Both the position numbers and the translations under genes were made by a program. From positions 3,968,001 to 4,032,000 of the forward strand of contig NZ_JAUSVA010000002.1 in the NCBI RefSeq assembly GCF_030813695.1: 64,000 nt of DNA, written 5' to 3'. The notes below the pieces were generated by a model that did not search any database, was not told the DNA's origin, and worked only from the letters and a program-made list of their open reading frames with translations. This DNA is from Kitasatospora herbaricolor. GTDB lineage: Bacteria; Actinomycetota; Actinomycetes; Streptomycetales; Streptomycetaceae. Shown here one piece after another: positions 7,134-15,372 of this stretch. How positions within the stretch are numbered: position 1 is the stretch's first letter; each line of letters begins with the position of its first letter.

Positions 7134-9428
7134 ATCAAGAGACGAATAGCCGCTTTTGTCGGCACGGCACTGCTCGGTGTCGGCCTGCCGGCCCTGTCCG
7201 TGACCGGAGCGGGCGCCGCCGTCACCACCCTGTACGTCAACAACGCCGCCGGGGCGAACTGCTCCGACGCCGGCACCGGCACCAAGGCCGTCCCGTACTG
7301 CCACGTCACGGCGGCGGCCGCCGTGGTGCTGCCGGGCCAGACGGTGGACATCGCCTCCGGCACGTACAACGACAGCACCCTGACCGTCACCCGCTCGGGC
7401 ACCGAGCAGGCGCCGATCACCTTCCGCGGCCCTGCCTACGACGTGTACAACCCGGGTGGCGGCGTCACCCTGTCCAGCACGGCACCCGGCCGGGGCATCG
7501 TCGTGAAGGGCGCGCAGCACGTCCGGTTCCAGGACCTCGTCCCGCAGTCCACCGAGGCGGGCCTGCAGCGGGACGCCGTCGTGCTGGACGACGCGCACGA
7601 CGTGTCCTTCACCCGGGTCAATCCCTGGAACGGCGGCCTGCGGGTCACCAACGGCTCCAGCGGCGTCGGCTTCACCCAGGGCCGGTTCGCCTACTCCGCG
7701 GGCCCGGTGGTCCGGGTGGACGGCGGGTCGACCGGCACCGTGCTGTCGACCAACGTGATCCGGGCGAACAGCGCCGAGGACACGACCGGCATCCTGGTCG
7801 GCGACGCCCCGAACACCGTGATCGTCAGCAACACCGTGGAGAGCACCTGCTTCCCCGGGATCACGCTGAAGGGCGCCTCCGCGGGGGCGGTGGTCGAGAA
7901 CAACGTCGTCGACACCGCCAAGTACGACTCCCAGGCCTGCGCCGCGGGCGCCCCCGACACCGGGATCTCGCTGGACGCCGCGGCCGTCGCGGGCAGCAAG
8001 GTCGACTACAACGTGGTCTCCCCGGCGAGCGGCGGCCCGGCGTACGGCTGGGGCGGTGCGACCTACACCACCCAGCAGGCGTTCACCGCTGCGACCGGGC
8101 AGGGCGCGCACGACTTCGTCGCCGTGCCGAACGACCTCTTCAGGACCAAGACCTCCCCGATCGTCGACTCGGCCGACGAGAACGCACCGGGGATGGTGAA
8201 CGGCGACGCCTGGGGCTGGCCCGCGGCGGACGACCCGCTGGTGCCCAACACCGGTACCGGCAGCGGCTTCCGGGACCGGGGCGCGCAGGAGTACATGGAC
8301 TTCGGCAGCATCTTCACCCCGGCGGGCCCGACCCGCCTGCTGGACACCCGCGCCGCGATCGGCGTGCCGACAGCCGCCCCGGTGGCCGCCAACGGCACCG
8401 TCGACCTCCAGGTCGCCGGCGTCGGCGGCATCCCCGCCACCGGCGTCACCGCCGTGACCCTGAACGTCACCGTGACCGCCCCCCAGCAGCCGGGCCACCT
8501 CACCGTCTACCCGCACGGTGACGAGGCGCCCACCGCCTCCAACCTCAACTGGACGGCCGGCACCACCATCCCCAACCTGGTCACCGTCCCGGTCAAGGAC
8601 GGCAAGGTCTCCTTCGCCAACGTCTCCTTCGGCACCACCCACGTGATCGCCGACCTCGCCGGCTACTACAGCGCCAAGGGCAGCGTCTTCACCGCGAAGG
8701 GCCCGTCCCGCCTGCTGGACACCCGGGCGCCGATCGGCGTGCCGCAGGCGGCTCCGGTGGCGGCCAACGGCAGCGTCGACCTCCAGGTCGCGGGCGTGGC
8801 CGGCGTTCCGGCCACCGGCGTCACCGCCGTCACCCTGAACGTCACGGTGACCGACCCCAAGCAGGACGGCCACCTCACCGTCTACCCGCACGGTGACCAG
8901 CAGCCGGACGCGTCCAACCTCAACTGGACGGCCGGCACCACCATCCCCAACCTGGTCACCGTCCCGGTCAAGGACGGCAAGGTCTCCTTCGCCAACGTCT
9001 CCTTCGGCACCACCCACGTGATCGCCGACCTCGCCGGCTACTACAGCGCCGAGGGCAAGGACACGTACCACCCGATCGGGCCGGTGCGCTCGATGGACAC
9101 CCGCGAGTACTGGCGCGGGGAGAGCAGCGAGCGCCTGGCGGGCCCCGTGCCGGCCCGCGGAACGCTCGACCTCGACTACGGCGACATCCCGAGCGTCACC
9201 GCGGTGACGCTGAACGTCACCGTGACCGAGCCCGGCGGCCCCGGCCACCTGACCGTCTACCCGCACGGGTCGACCGCGCCGAACTCGTCCAACCTGAACT
9301 GGACGACCGGCCAGACGATCGCCAACCAGGTCGTCGTCCCGGTCAAGGACGGCAAGGTGTCGTTCTACAACGCCAGCGACGCGCCGGTCCACGTGATCGT
9401 CGACGTCTTCGGCTACCAGGCCCCCTGA
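7134..9428 (+). CDS. Secreted beta-helix protein A with three C-terminal beta-sandwich repeats, ATC start
   Basis: 764 residues if translation begins at the ATC at 7134. That start gives KRRIAAFVGTALLG as a signal peptide and sits 6 bases after a GGGGGG ribosome site. From the in-frame TGA at 7038 to the GTG at 7200 there is no ATG, GTG or TTG, and the GTG start would remove the signal peptide. Residues about 30-390 look like a right-handed parallel beta-helix (LYVNNAAGANCSDAG at the start, many VVENN- and VISNT-like turns). From residue 393, three units of about 125 residues follow, each with a PTRLLDTR-type start, TAVTLNVTVT, GHLTVYPHG, SNLNWT and HVIADLAGYY-type ends; the third unit is more diverged. 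The protein is probably exported and binds or degrades a polysaccharide, but no catalytic residues were identified. Confidence 0.75.
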   Translation: MKRRIAAFVGTALLGVGLPALSVTGAGAAVTTLYVNNAAGANCSDAGTGTKAVPYCHVTAAAAVVLPGQTVDIASGTYNDSTLTVTRSGTEQAPITFRGPAYDVYNPGGGVTLSSTAPGRGIVVKGAQHVRFQDLVPQSTEAGLQRDAVVLDDAHDVSFTRVNPWNGGLRVTNGSSGVGFTQGRFAYSAGPVVRVDGGSTGTVLSTNVIRANSAEDTTGILVGDAPNTVIVSNTVESTCFPGITLKGASAGAVVENNVVDTAKYDSQACAAGAPDTGISLDAAAVAGSKVDYNVVSPASGGPAYGWGGATYTTQQAFTAATGQGAHDFVAVPNDLFRTKTSPIVDSADENAPGMVNGDAWGWPAADDPLVPNTGTGSGFRDRGAQEYMDFGSIFTPAGPTRLLDTRAAIGVPTAAPVAANGTVDLQVAGVGGIPATGVTAVTLNVTVTAPQQPGHLTVYPHGDEAPTASNLNWTAGTTIPNLVTVPVKDGKVSFANVSFGTTHVIADLAGYYSAKGSVFTAKGPSRLLDTRAPIGVPQAAPVAANGSVDLQVAGVAGVPATGVTAVTLNVTVTDPKQDGHLTVYPHGDQQPDASNLNWTAGTTIPNLVTVPVKDGKVSFANVSFGTTHVIADLAGYYSAEGKDTYHPIGPVRSMDTREYWRGESSERLAGPVPARGTLDLDYGDIPSVTAVTLNVTVTEPGGPGHLTVYPHGSTAPNSSNLNWTTGQTIANQVVVPVKDGKVSFYNASDAPVHVIVDVFGYQAP

Positions 9429-9443
9429 CGCCCCACGAGCACA

Positions 9444-9480
9444 GCGGCCCCGCATCCGGAACCTCCGGGTGCGGGGCCGC
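9444..9480 (+). terminator. Terminator of beta-helix gene A
   Basis: 17-bp stem (9444-9460 with 9464-9480) with one G-T wobble and a three-base loop, 16 bases after the stop codon. There is no T-run, as is common in this GC-rich group. An equivalent hairpin ends copy B. Confidence 0.8.
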
Positions 9481-9567
9481 CGCCGTTCCGGGCCCGTACC
9501 GTCAGGGCCGGCCCGGCCTGCCTCCGGCCGGGATCCGGCCGGGGCTTTCCAGGCCCCGGATATTCCC

Positions 9568-9598
9568 TTGACCCGTGGTTGATCATCTGTGAAATGAT
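9568..9598 (+). promoter_or_regulatory. Promoter-like block of beta-helix gene B
   Basis: TTGACC at 9568-9573 and AATGAT at 9593-9598 with 19 bases between, matching the block before copy A while the spacer sequence differs. Retained hexamers with a changed spacer suggest functional constraint. Confidence 0.45.
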
Positions 9599-9684
9599 CC
9601 CCTCGCCCTCGGCCGGACCGGTACCCGGCGGCCGGGGCCGGCCGCGACAGGCGGCCACCATTCACTCGTCCTGGGGGGCACACC

Positions 9685-11982
9685 ATCAAGAGACGAATAG
9701 CCGCTTTTGTCGGCACGGCACTGCTCGGCGTCGGCCTGCCGGCCCTGTCCGTGACCGGAGCGGGCGCCGCCGTCACCACCCTGTACGTCAACAACGCCGC
9801 CGGGGCGAACTGCTCGGACGCCGGCAGCGGTACCCAGGCCGTCCCGTACTGCCACATCTCGGCGGCGGCCGCCGTGGTCCTGCCGGGCCAGACGGTGGAC
9901 ATCGCCTCGGGCAGCTACAACGACACCGCGCTGACCGTCACACGGTCCGGCACCGCACAGGCGCCGATCACCTTCCGCGGCCCGGCCTACGACGTCAACA
10001 ACCCCGGCATGAACGCCGCCCACATCTCCGGCGGGGCGCCGAACCACCCGGACAACGGCATCGTGGTGCGGGGCGCGCAGCACGTCAGGTTCCAGGACCT
10101 CGCGGTCGAGCCCTCCGGGCAGCGGCAGGCCGTCGTGCTGGACGACGCGCACGACGTGTCCTTCACGCGGGTGAACGCCTGGGGCGGCGGCGTGAAGATC
10201 GGCAACGGCTCGACCGGCGTCAGCTACGCGCAGAGCCAGTTCAGCTACACGTCAGGCCCGCTGTTCCAGGTGGACTCCGGTGCGACCGGCACCGTCATCT
10301 CGACGAACATGATCAGTGTGAGCAACGCCGCCGGCAGTTCCGGCGTCCTGGTGAACGACGCACCGAACACCGTCGTCGTCAGCAACACCATCCGGAGCAA
10401 CTGCTGGCCCGGAATCGTGCTGACGGGCACCTCGGGCGGTGCGGTCGTCGAGAACAACGTGGTCGACGCCTCGCAGGACAGGGGCACGGCCTGCGGTGCG
10501 AGCGCCTCGGACACCGGCATCTCGGTCGACGCCACCTCCACCGGAGGCACCAGGGCCGACTACAACGTGGTCTCCCCGCTGAGCGGCGGCCCGGCCTACA
10601 ACTGGGCCGGCACGGCGTACACCACCCAGCAGGCGTTCACCGCGGCAAGCGGTCAGGGCGGCCACGACTTCATCGCCACGGACGACTTCCAGAACAAGGC
10701 CCAGCCCTCCCCGGTGATCGACTCGGCCGACGAGACCGCGCCGGGCATGATCGGCGGGGACGCCTGGAACTGGCCCGCCCTGGACGACCCGGTCGTCCCG
10801 AACACCGGTACCGGCAGCGGCTTCCGGGACCGGGGCGCGCAGGAGTTCCAGGACTTCGGCAGCCTCTTCACCCCGGCCGGCCCGACCCGGCTCCTGGACA
10901 CCCGCGCCGCGATCGGCGTGCCCCAGGCCGCACCCCTCGGCACCTACGGCACGGTGGACCTGCAGGTCGCCGGTGTCGCGGGCGTCCCCGCCGACGCCAC
11001 CGCCGTCACCCTGAACGTCACCGTGACCGACCCCAAGCAGGACGGCCACCTGACCGTCTACCCGTACGGCGACCCGCTGCGCACCACGTCCAACCTCAAC
11101 TGGACGGCCGGCACCACCATCCCCAACCTGGTCACCGTCCCGGTCAAGGACGGCAGGATCTCCATCCACAACCACTCCCCCGGCACGGCCCACGTGATCG
11201 CCGACCTGGCCGGCTACTACAGCGCCAAGGGCAGCGTCTTCACCGCGAAGAGCCCGACCCGGCTCCTCGACACCCGGGCGCCGATCGGCGTGCCGACGGC
11301 CGCCCCGGTGGGCGCCAACAGCACCCTGGACCTCCAGGTCGCCGGCGTCGGCGGCGTCCCCGCCTCCGGCGTCACCGCCGTCACCCTGAACGTCACCGTC
11401 ACCGACCCGCAGCAGGACGGCCACCTCACCGTCTACCCGCACGGCGCCCAGCAGCCCAACGCCTCCAACCTCAACTGGACGGCCGGCACCACCATCCCCA
11501 ACCTGGTCACCGTCCCCGTGAAGGACGGCAAGGTCTCCTTCGCCAACGTCTCCTTCGGCACCACCCACGTGATCGCCGACCTCGCCGGCTACTACAGCGC
11601 CGAAGGCCGCGACACGTACCGGCCGCTCGGGCCCTGGCGTGTGATGGACACCCGTGAGACCCGGTACTTCGAGGACGGCAGCACCCGCCCGGCGGGCGCC
11701 GTCCCGGCGCGCGACACGCTGGTCATCTCCTTCGGGGAGATGCCGGAGACGACCTCGGTGACCCTCAACGTCACCGTCACCGAGCCCGGCGGCCCCGGCC
11801 ACCTGACCGTCTACCCGCACGGCACCGCCGCGCCGGACGCGTCCAACCTGAACTGGACGAAGGGTCAGACCATCGCCAACCAGGTCATCGTGTCCGTCAA
11901 GGACAAGAAGGTGTCGCTCTACAACGCCAGCGACGCCCCGGTGCACGTGATCGTCGACCTGTTCGGCTACCAGGGCCCCTGA
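9685..11982 (+). CDS. Secreted beta-helix protein B with three C-terminal beta-sandwich repeats, ATC start
   Basis: 765 residues from the ATC at 9685, the paralogue of gene A. The start context (GGGGGG, six bases, ATC AAG AGA CGA ATA GCC) is the same as in copy A except for one base before the ATC. Again no ATG, GTG or TTG lies between the upstream in-frame TGA and the GTG at 9751, 22 codons inside. Signal peptide and N-terminal beta-helix as in A; repeats begin near residues 393, 517 and 642. The central beta-helix differs clearly from A (for example SVSNAAGSSGVLVNDAP in place of RANSAEDTTGILVGDAP), so the copies may recognise different targets. The three C-terminal units resemble domains found on many secreted actinomycete hydrolases; their ligand is unknown to me. 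Confidence 0.75.
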   Translation: MKRRIAAFVGTALLGVGLPALSVTGAGAAVTTLYVNNAAGANCSDAGSGTQAVPYCHISAAAAVVLPGQTVDIASGSYNDTALTVTRSGTAQAPITFRGPAYDVNNPGMNAAHISGGAPNHPDNGIVVRGAQHVRFQDLAVEPSGQRQAVVLDDAHDVSFTRVNAWGGGVKIGNGSTGVSYAQSQFSYTSGPLFQVDSGATGTVISTNMISVSNAAGSSGVLVNDAPNTVVVSNTIRSNCWPGIVLTGTSGGAVVENNVVDASQDRGTACGASASDTGISVDATSTGGTRADYNVVSPLSGGPAYNWAGTAYTTQQAFTAASGQGGHDFIATDDFQNKAQPSPVIDSADETAPGMIGGDAWNWPALDDPVVPNTGTGSGFRDRGAQEFQDFGSLFTPAGPTRLLDTRAAIGVPQAAPLGTYGTVDLQVAGVAGVPADATAVTLNVTVTDPKQDGHLTVYPYGDPLRTTSNLNWTAGTTIPNLVTVPVKDGRISIHNHSPGTAHVIADLAGYYSAKGSVFTAKSPTRLLDTRAPIGVPTAAPVGANSTLDLQVAGVGGVPASGVTAVTLNVTVTDPQQDGHLTVYPHGAQQPNASNLNWTAGTTIPNLVTVPVKDGKVSFANVSFGTTHVIADLAGYYSAEGRDTYRPLGPWRVMDTRETRYFEDGSTRPAGAVPARDTLVISFGEMPETTSVTLNVTVTEPGGPGHLTVYPHGTAAPDASNLNWTKGQTIANQVIVSVKDKKVSLYNASDAPVHVIVDLFGYQGP

Positions 11983-11997
11983 CGCACCACGAACACG

Positions 11998-12035
11998 GCG
12001 GCCCCGCACCCGGAACCCTCCGGGTGCGGGGCCGC
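11998..12035. terminator. Terminator of beta-helix gene B
   Basis: Perfect 17-bp stem (11998-12014 with 12019-12035) and a four-base loop, 15 bases after the stop. It also faces the end of mqnP on the other strand and may stop transcription both ways. Confidence 0.8.
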
Positions 12036-12076
12036 CGCCGTTCCGGGCCCGTACCGTCAGGGCCGGCCCAACTCCG

Positions 12077-12985
12077 TCAGACGCCCAGCCCCCGGATCAC
12101 CAGGTCGAGCAGGGCGAAGAAGAAGAGCGAGATGCCGACGAAGCCGTTGGTGGTGAAGAACGCGCGGTTGAGCCGCGAGAGGTCGCCGGGCTTGACGATC
12201 GAGTGCTCGTAGACGAAGGCGCAGACCACCACCAGCAGGCCCACCCAGAAGGCCGGGCCGGCGTCGGTGAGGACGGCGTACCAGCCGAGCAGCAGCACGG
12301 TGAGGACGTGGCAGGCCCGGGCGCCGTACAGGGCGCCGGCGATGCCGAACCGGGCGGGGACGGACCGGACGCCCTCGGCGCGGTCGGCGGCGACGTCCTG
12401 GCAGCCGAAGATCAGGTCGAAGCCGCCGATCCAGATGCCGACCGCGAGGCCCAGCACCACGGCGTCCCAGGACCAGCTGCCGGTGACGGCCAGCCAGGCG
12501 CCGACCGGGCCCATCGCCTGGGCCAGGCCCAGGATCGCGTGCGGGAAGTCGGTGAACCGCTTGCCGTACGGGTAGACGACCATCGGGACGACGGCGACCG
12601 GGGCGAGCGCCAGGCAGAGCGGGTTGAGCAGGGCGGCGGCGCCGAGGAAGACCACCAGGGCGATCGCCGAGCCGGTGTAGGCGGTGCGCATCGAGACGGC
12701 GCCGGTGACCAGTTCACGGCCGGCGGTGCGCGGGTTCCGGGCGTCGATCTCACGGTCGATGATCCGGTTGGCGGCCATCGCGAAGGTCCGCAGGCCGACC
12801 ATGCAGACGGTGACGATCAGCAGCGTGGACCAGTGCACCCGCTCGTCGGTGAGGAACATCGCGGTGAGGGCGGCGATGTAGGCGAAGGGCAGGGCGAACA
12901 CCGAGTGCTCGATCATGACCAGCCGCAGGAAGGCCTTGGCCTTGTTCGGCGGCGGGGCCTCGAAGAGGTCGGCGGTGGCGCTCAC
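12077..12985 (-). CDS. mqnP: Menaquinone biosynthesis prenyltransferase MqnP (UbiA family)
   Basis: 302 residues, an integral membrane protein with about eight to nine hydrophobic segments. MqnP attaches the polyprenyl chain to the aromatic acid of the futalosine pathway. Both Mg-pyrophosphate motifs are present: N73-x3-D77-x3-D81 (NRIIDREIDARNPRTAGRE) and D197-x3-D201 (DVAADRAEG). Its ATG overlaps the TGA of the UbiD-type gene by four bases (ATGA), so it is translationally coupled and part of the same operon. The N-terminus is unambiguous. Confidence 0.94.
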   Translation of the reverse strand: MSATADLFEAPPPNKAKAFLRLVMIEHSVFALPFAYIAALTAMFLTDERVHWSTLLIVTVCMVGLRTFAMAANRIIDREIDARNPRTAGRELVTGAVSMRTAYTGSAIALVVFLGAAALLNPLCLALAPVAVVPMVVYPYGKRFTDFPHAILGLAQAMGPVGAWLAVTGSWSWDAVVLGLAVGIWIGGFDLIFGCQDVAADRAEGVRSVPARFGIAGALYGARACHVLTVLLLGWYAVLTDAGPAFWVGLLVVVCAFVYEHSIVKPGDLSRLNRAFFTTNGFVGISLFFFALLDLVIRGLGV

Positions 12986-14439
12986 AGCCCGTACTCCTTC
13001 CAGCGCTTGGTGACCAGGGCGGCCGTCTCCGGGTCGGAGGTGACCATCTCGGGCCAGCCGCCGTCGCGGGTGTAGCCCTCCTCGGGGAGCTTGCGGGTGG
13101 CGTCGATGCCCGCCTTGCCGCCCCAGAACTGCTGGTAGGACGCGTGGTCCAGATGGTCGACCGGGCCCTCGACGACCGAGAGGTCCCGGCTGTAGTCGGT
13201 GTTGCCGAGCGCCCGCCAGGCCACCTCCTGGTAGTCGTGCACGTCGCAGTCGGCGTCCACCACGATGATCAGCTTGGTCAGCGACATCATGTGGGCGCCC
13301 CAGATCGCGTGCATGACCTTCTGCGCGTGCTTGGGGTACTTCTTGTCGATCGAGACGATCACGCAGTTGTGGAAGCCGCCGGCCTCGGGGAGGTCGTAGT
13401 CCACGATGTCCGGGATGATGATCTTCAGCAGCGGCAGGAAGAAGCGCTCGGTGAACTTGCCCAGCGGGCCGTCCTCGGTCGGCGGGCGCCCCACCACGAT
13501 CGACTGCAGGATCGGCCGCCGGCGCATCGTCACGCAGTCGATGGTGAGCGCCGGGAAGGGCTCCTGCGGCGTGTAGAAGCCGGTGTGGTCGCCGAACGGG
13601 CCCTCGGGCAGCATCTCGCCGGGCTCCAGCCAGCCCTCCAGCACCACCTCGGCGTCGGCGGGCACCTGCAGCGGGACGGTCCTGCAGTCGACCATCCGCA
13701 CCCGCTCGCCGGCCACGAAGCCCGCGAACAGGTACTCGTCGATGTCCCCGGGCAGCGGCGCCGTCGCCGCGTACGTGACGGCCGGCGGGCAGCCGAAGGC
13801 GATCGCGACCGGGAGGCGCTCGCCGCGCTTGGCGGCCACCGCGTAGTGGTTGCGACTGTCCTTGTGGATCTGCCAGTGCATGCCGATGGTCCGCCGGTCG
13901 TGCCGCTGCAGGCGGTACAGGCCGAGGTTGCGGATGCCGGAGTCCGGGTCCTTGGTGTGGGTCAGACCGAGGTTGAAGAAGGAGCCGCCGTCCAGCGGCC
14001 AGGTGAACAGGGCCGGCAGGTCGTCCAGGTTGACGTCGTCACCGGTGAGCACGACCTCGTGCACCGGGGCGTCGCCGGACTTCACGTTCTTCGGCGGCAC
14101 GTGCGCCATCGAGGCCAGCTTGCCGAAGGCGTCCCGGAAACCGGTGAAGCCCTGCGGCAGTTCCGGCTTCAGCAGGCCGGCGATCTTCTCGGAGATCTCC
14201 TCCGGGCCCTTGAGGCCCAGCGACTTCGCCAGCCGGCGCTCGGTGCCGAAGACGTTCATCGCCAGCGGCATGGCCGCGCCCTTGACGTTCTCGAAGAGCA
14301 ACGCCGGGCCCTTGGCCTTCTGCACCCGGTCGACGATCTCGCCGATCTCCAGGTGGGGATCCACCTCGGCCTTGATCCGCCTGAGGTCGCCTTCTCGTTC
14401 CAGCGCCCGGAGAAACGAGCGGAGATCGTCGTATGCCAT
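12982..14439 (-). CDS. UbiD-family decarboxylase of menaquinone synthesis
   Basis: 485 residues. UbiD enzymes decarboxylate aromatic acids with prenylated FMN and a metal; here the likely substrate is the prenylated dihydroxynaphthoate-type intermediate made by MqnP. The N-terminal DLRSFLRALEREGDL, the central HWQIHKDSRNHYAVA and the EGPFGDHTGFYTP block (metal and flavin region) are typical. It is first in a two-gene operon with mqnP, and the matching UbiX-type gene is about 8 kb away. Start ATG at 14437-14439. High confidence for family; the pathway assignment rests on the neighbours. Confidence 0.93.
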   Translation of the reverse strand: MAYDDLRSFLRALEREGDLRRIKAEVDPHLEIGEIVDRVQKAKGPALLFENVKGAAMPLAMNVFGTERRLAKSLGLKGPEEISEKIAGLLKPELPQGFTGFRDAFGKLASMAHVPPKNVKSGDAPVHEVVLTGDDVNLDDLPALFTWPLDGGSFFNLGLTHTKDPDSGIRNLGLYRLQRHDRRTIGMHWQIHKDSRNHYAVAAKRGERLPVAIAFGCPPAVTYAATAPLPGDIDEYLFAGFVAGERVRMVDCRTVPLQVPADAEVVLEGWLEPGEMLPEGPFGDHTGFYTPQEPFPALTIDCVTMRRRPILQSIVVGRPPTEDGPLGKFTERFFLPLLKIIIPDIVDYDLPEAGGFHNCVIVSIDKKYPKHAQKVMHAIWGAHMMSLTKLIIVVDADCDVHDYQEVAWRALGNTDYSRDLSVVEGPVDHLDHASYQQFWGGKAGIDATRKLPEEGYTRDGGWPEMVTSDPETAALVTKRWKEYGL

Positions 14440-14512
14440 GCGAGTCAGTATCCGCCACCCGATAGCCTGGGCCGGTCAAGGGGCCCACCTGTCTCCGGGG
14501 GAGATCACCACC

Positions 14513-14932
14513 GTGCTGAGGATGCTGCCGTTCCTGATCGTGCTCGCCCTGTGGATCTGGGCGTTCATCGACTGCCTCACCACGCCGGAGGAGGAGGTCC
14601 GCCACCTGCCCAAGGTGGTGTGGGTGATCATCATCCTGCTCTTCGGCGAGGTCCTGCTCGGCCCGATCGCCTGGCTGGTCGCCGGCAAGCAGCGGGCCGG
14701 CGCCCAGCGCCGCCAGGCTGCCTGGCCCGCGGGCACCGCCGGCCACCCGGAGTACGAGGGGCCCCGGGCCGGGCGCAGCACCGCCCCGGACGACGACCCG
14801 GAGTTCCTGGCGTCCTTGAAGAAGGACAACAAGCGGCACGAGGACATGCTCAAGCAGTGGGAGGCCGACCTGCGCCGCCGCGAGGAGGACCTGCGGGGCA
14901 AGGACGACCCGGACACCGGCGGCCGGGGCTGA
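14513..14932 (+). CDS. PLD nuclease N-terminal domain membrane protein
   Basis: 139 residues from a GTG with GGGGGAG nine bases upstream. Two membrane segments (about residues 4-22 and 35-58) flank FIDCLTTPEEEVRHLPK, the signature of the PLDc_N domain. The C-terminal half is charged and cytoplasmic, with a predicted helix around LKKDNKRHEDMLKQWEADL. Function unknown; small PLDc_N proteins are very common in actinomycetes. It is divergent from the UbiD-type gene with 73 bp between starts. Confidence 0.88.
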   Translation: MLRMLPFLIVLALWIWAFIDCLTTPEEEVRHLPKVVWVIIILLFGEVLLGPIAWLVAGKQRAGAQRRQAAWPAGTAGHPEYEGPRAGRSTAPDDDPEFLASLKKDNKRHEDMLKQWEADLRRREEDLRGKDDPDTGGRG

Positions 14933-15372
14933 CCCCGCCGCCCTCCGCTCCCTCGGACAGCCCACCCGGCACAGCCTGTGGTGGGCTTCCGCTTTTTTGG
15001 CGCATCCCTACGACTCCGACGCCCTGACGACGGCGGTTCCCGCCATGCACAGATCACTCGGGCCGAGCCGGAGGATCCGTCCATCCGCCCTCGAACGGCT
15101 CTGGACCAGCGGCTCTGACCTGCGCCTTCCCGTCTTCCTCCAAGCCCTGCGGGGGCCGCTCGGCAGATCCGGCCCGACAGCGGCCCGGTGGGCCCTACGG
15201 GGGCGCTTTCTGTTCAGGACTGACATCTAATCGCTCGCGACCTTGTACGGAATCGACGCCGAAACCAAGCTGCCGGGCCTCGTAGAGTCGGTAACTGAAG
15301 AAGTGATTCGCAGCCGGGGGCACAGCAGACGTTGGCTGTCGGACAGTTCCCTCACCCTTGGAGTGGTTCGAG
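14933..15372. other. Intergenic 440 bp before the carboxylase gene
   Basis: Holds the terminator at 14960-14998 and then the upstream region of the carboxylase beta gene. Short open frames on both strands here are arginine-rich and lack codon bias, so I call no gene. No clear promoter hexamers were found. Confidence 0.5.
14960..14998 (+). terminator. Rho-independent terminator after the PLDc_N gene
   Basis: Seven-bp stem (14960-14966 with 14980-14986) followed within a few bases by a run of six T (14993-14998), the only classic T-run terminator seen in the window. Confidence 0.75.

Larger units (their letters stand above)
7011..9514. repeat. Tandem duplication, copy A (whole transcription unit)
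   Basis: This stretch and 9561-12069 are two head-to-tail copies of one complete transcription unit of about 2.5 kb. The match covers the promoter-like block, the ribosome site, the coding sequence, the terminator hairpin and about 35 bases beyond it. The first 300 bases of coding sequence, the repeat domains and the terminators are nearly identical, while the middle of the coding sequences has diverged. The short linker between copies is not duplicated. Confidence 0.85.
9561..12069. repeat. Tandem duplication, copy B (whole transcription unit)
   Basis: Second copy of the unit described at 7011-9514, in direct orientation. It ends 8 bases before the convergent mqnP gene. The offset between equivalent positions is 2551-2552 bases at the 5' end. 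Confidence 0.85.

Noticed and set aside
7200..9428. GTG at 7200 as the start of beta-helix gene A
   Set aside because: It would remove the N-terminal signal sequence, has no ribosome site, and the open frame plus conserved ribosome site upstream point to the ATC.
5727..9902. A 1391-codon open frame on the minus strand across the MOSC, VOC and beta-helix genes
   Set aside because: It is a GC-bias shadow: composition is Gly/Arg/Asp/His-rich without domains, and it runs antisense to clear genes with signal peptides and repeats.
15008..15226. A 72-codon minus-strand open frame before the carboxylase gene
   Set aside because: Arg/Ser-rich, no codon bias and no ribosome site; likely non-coding.
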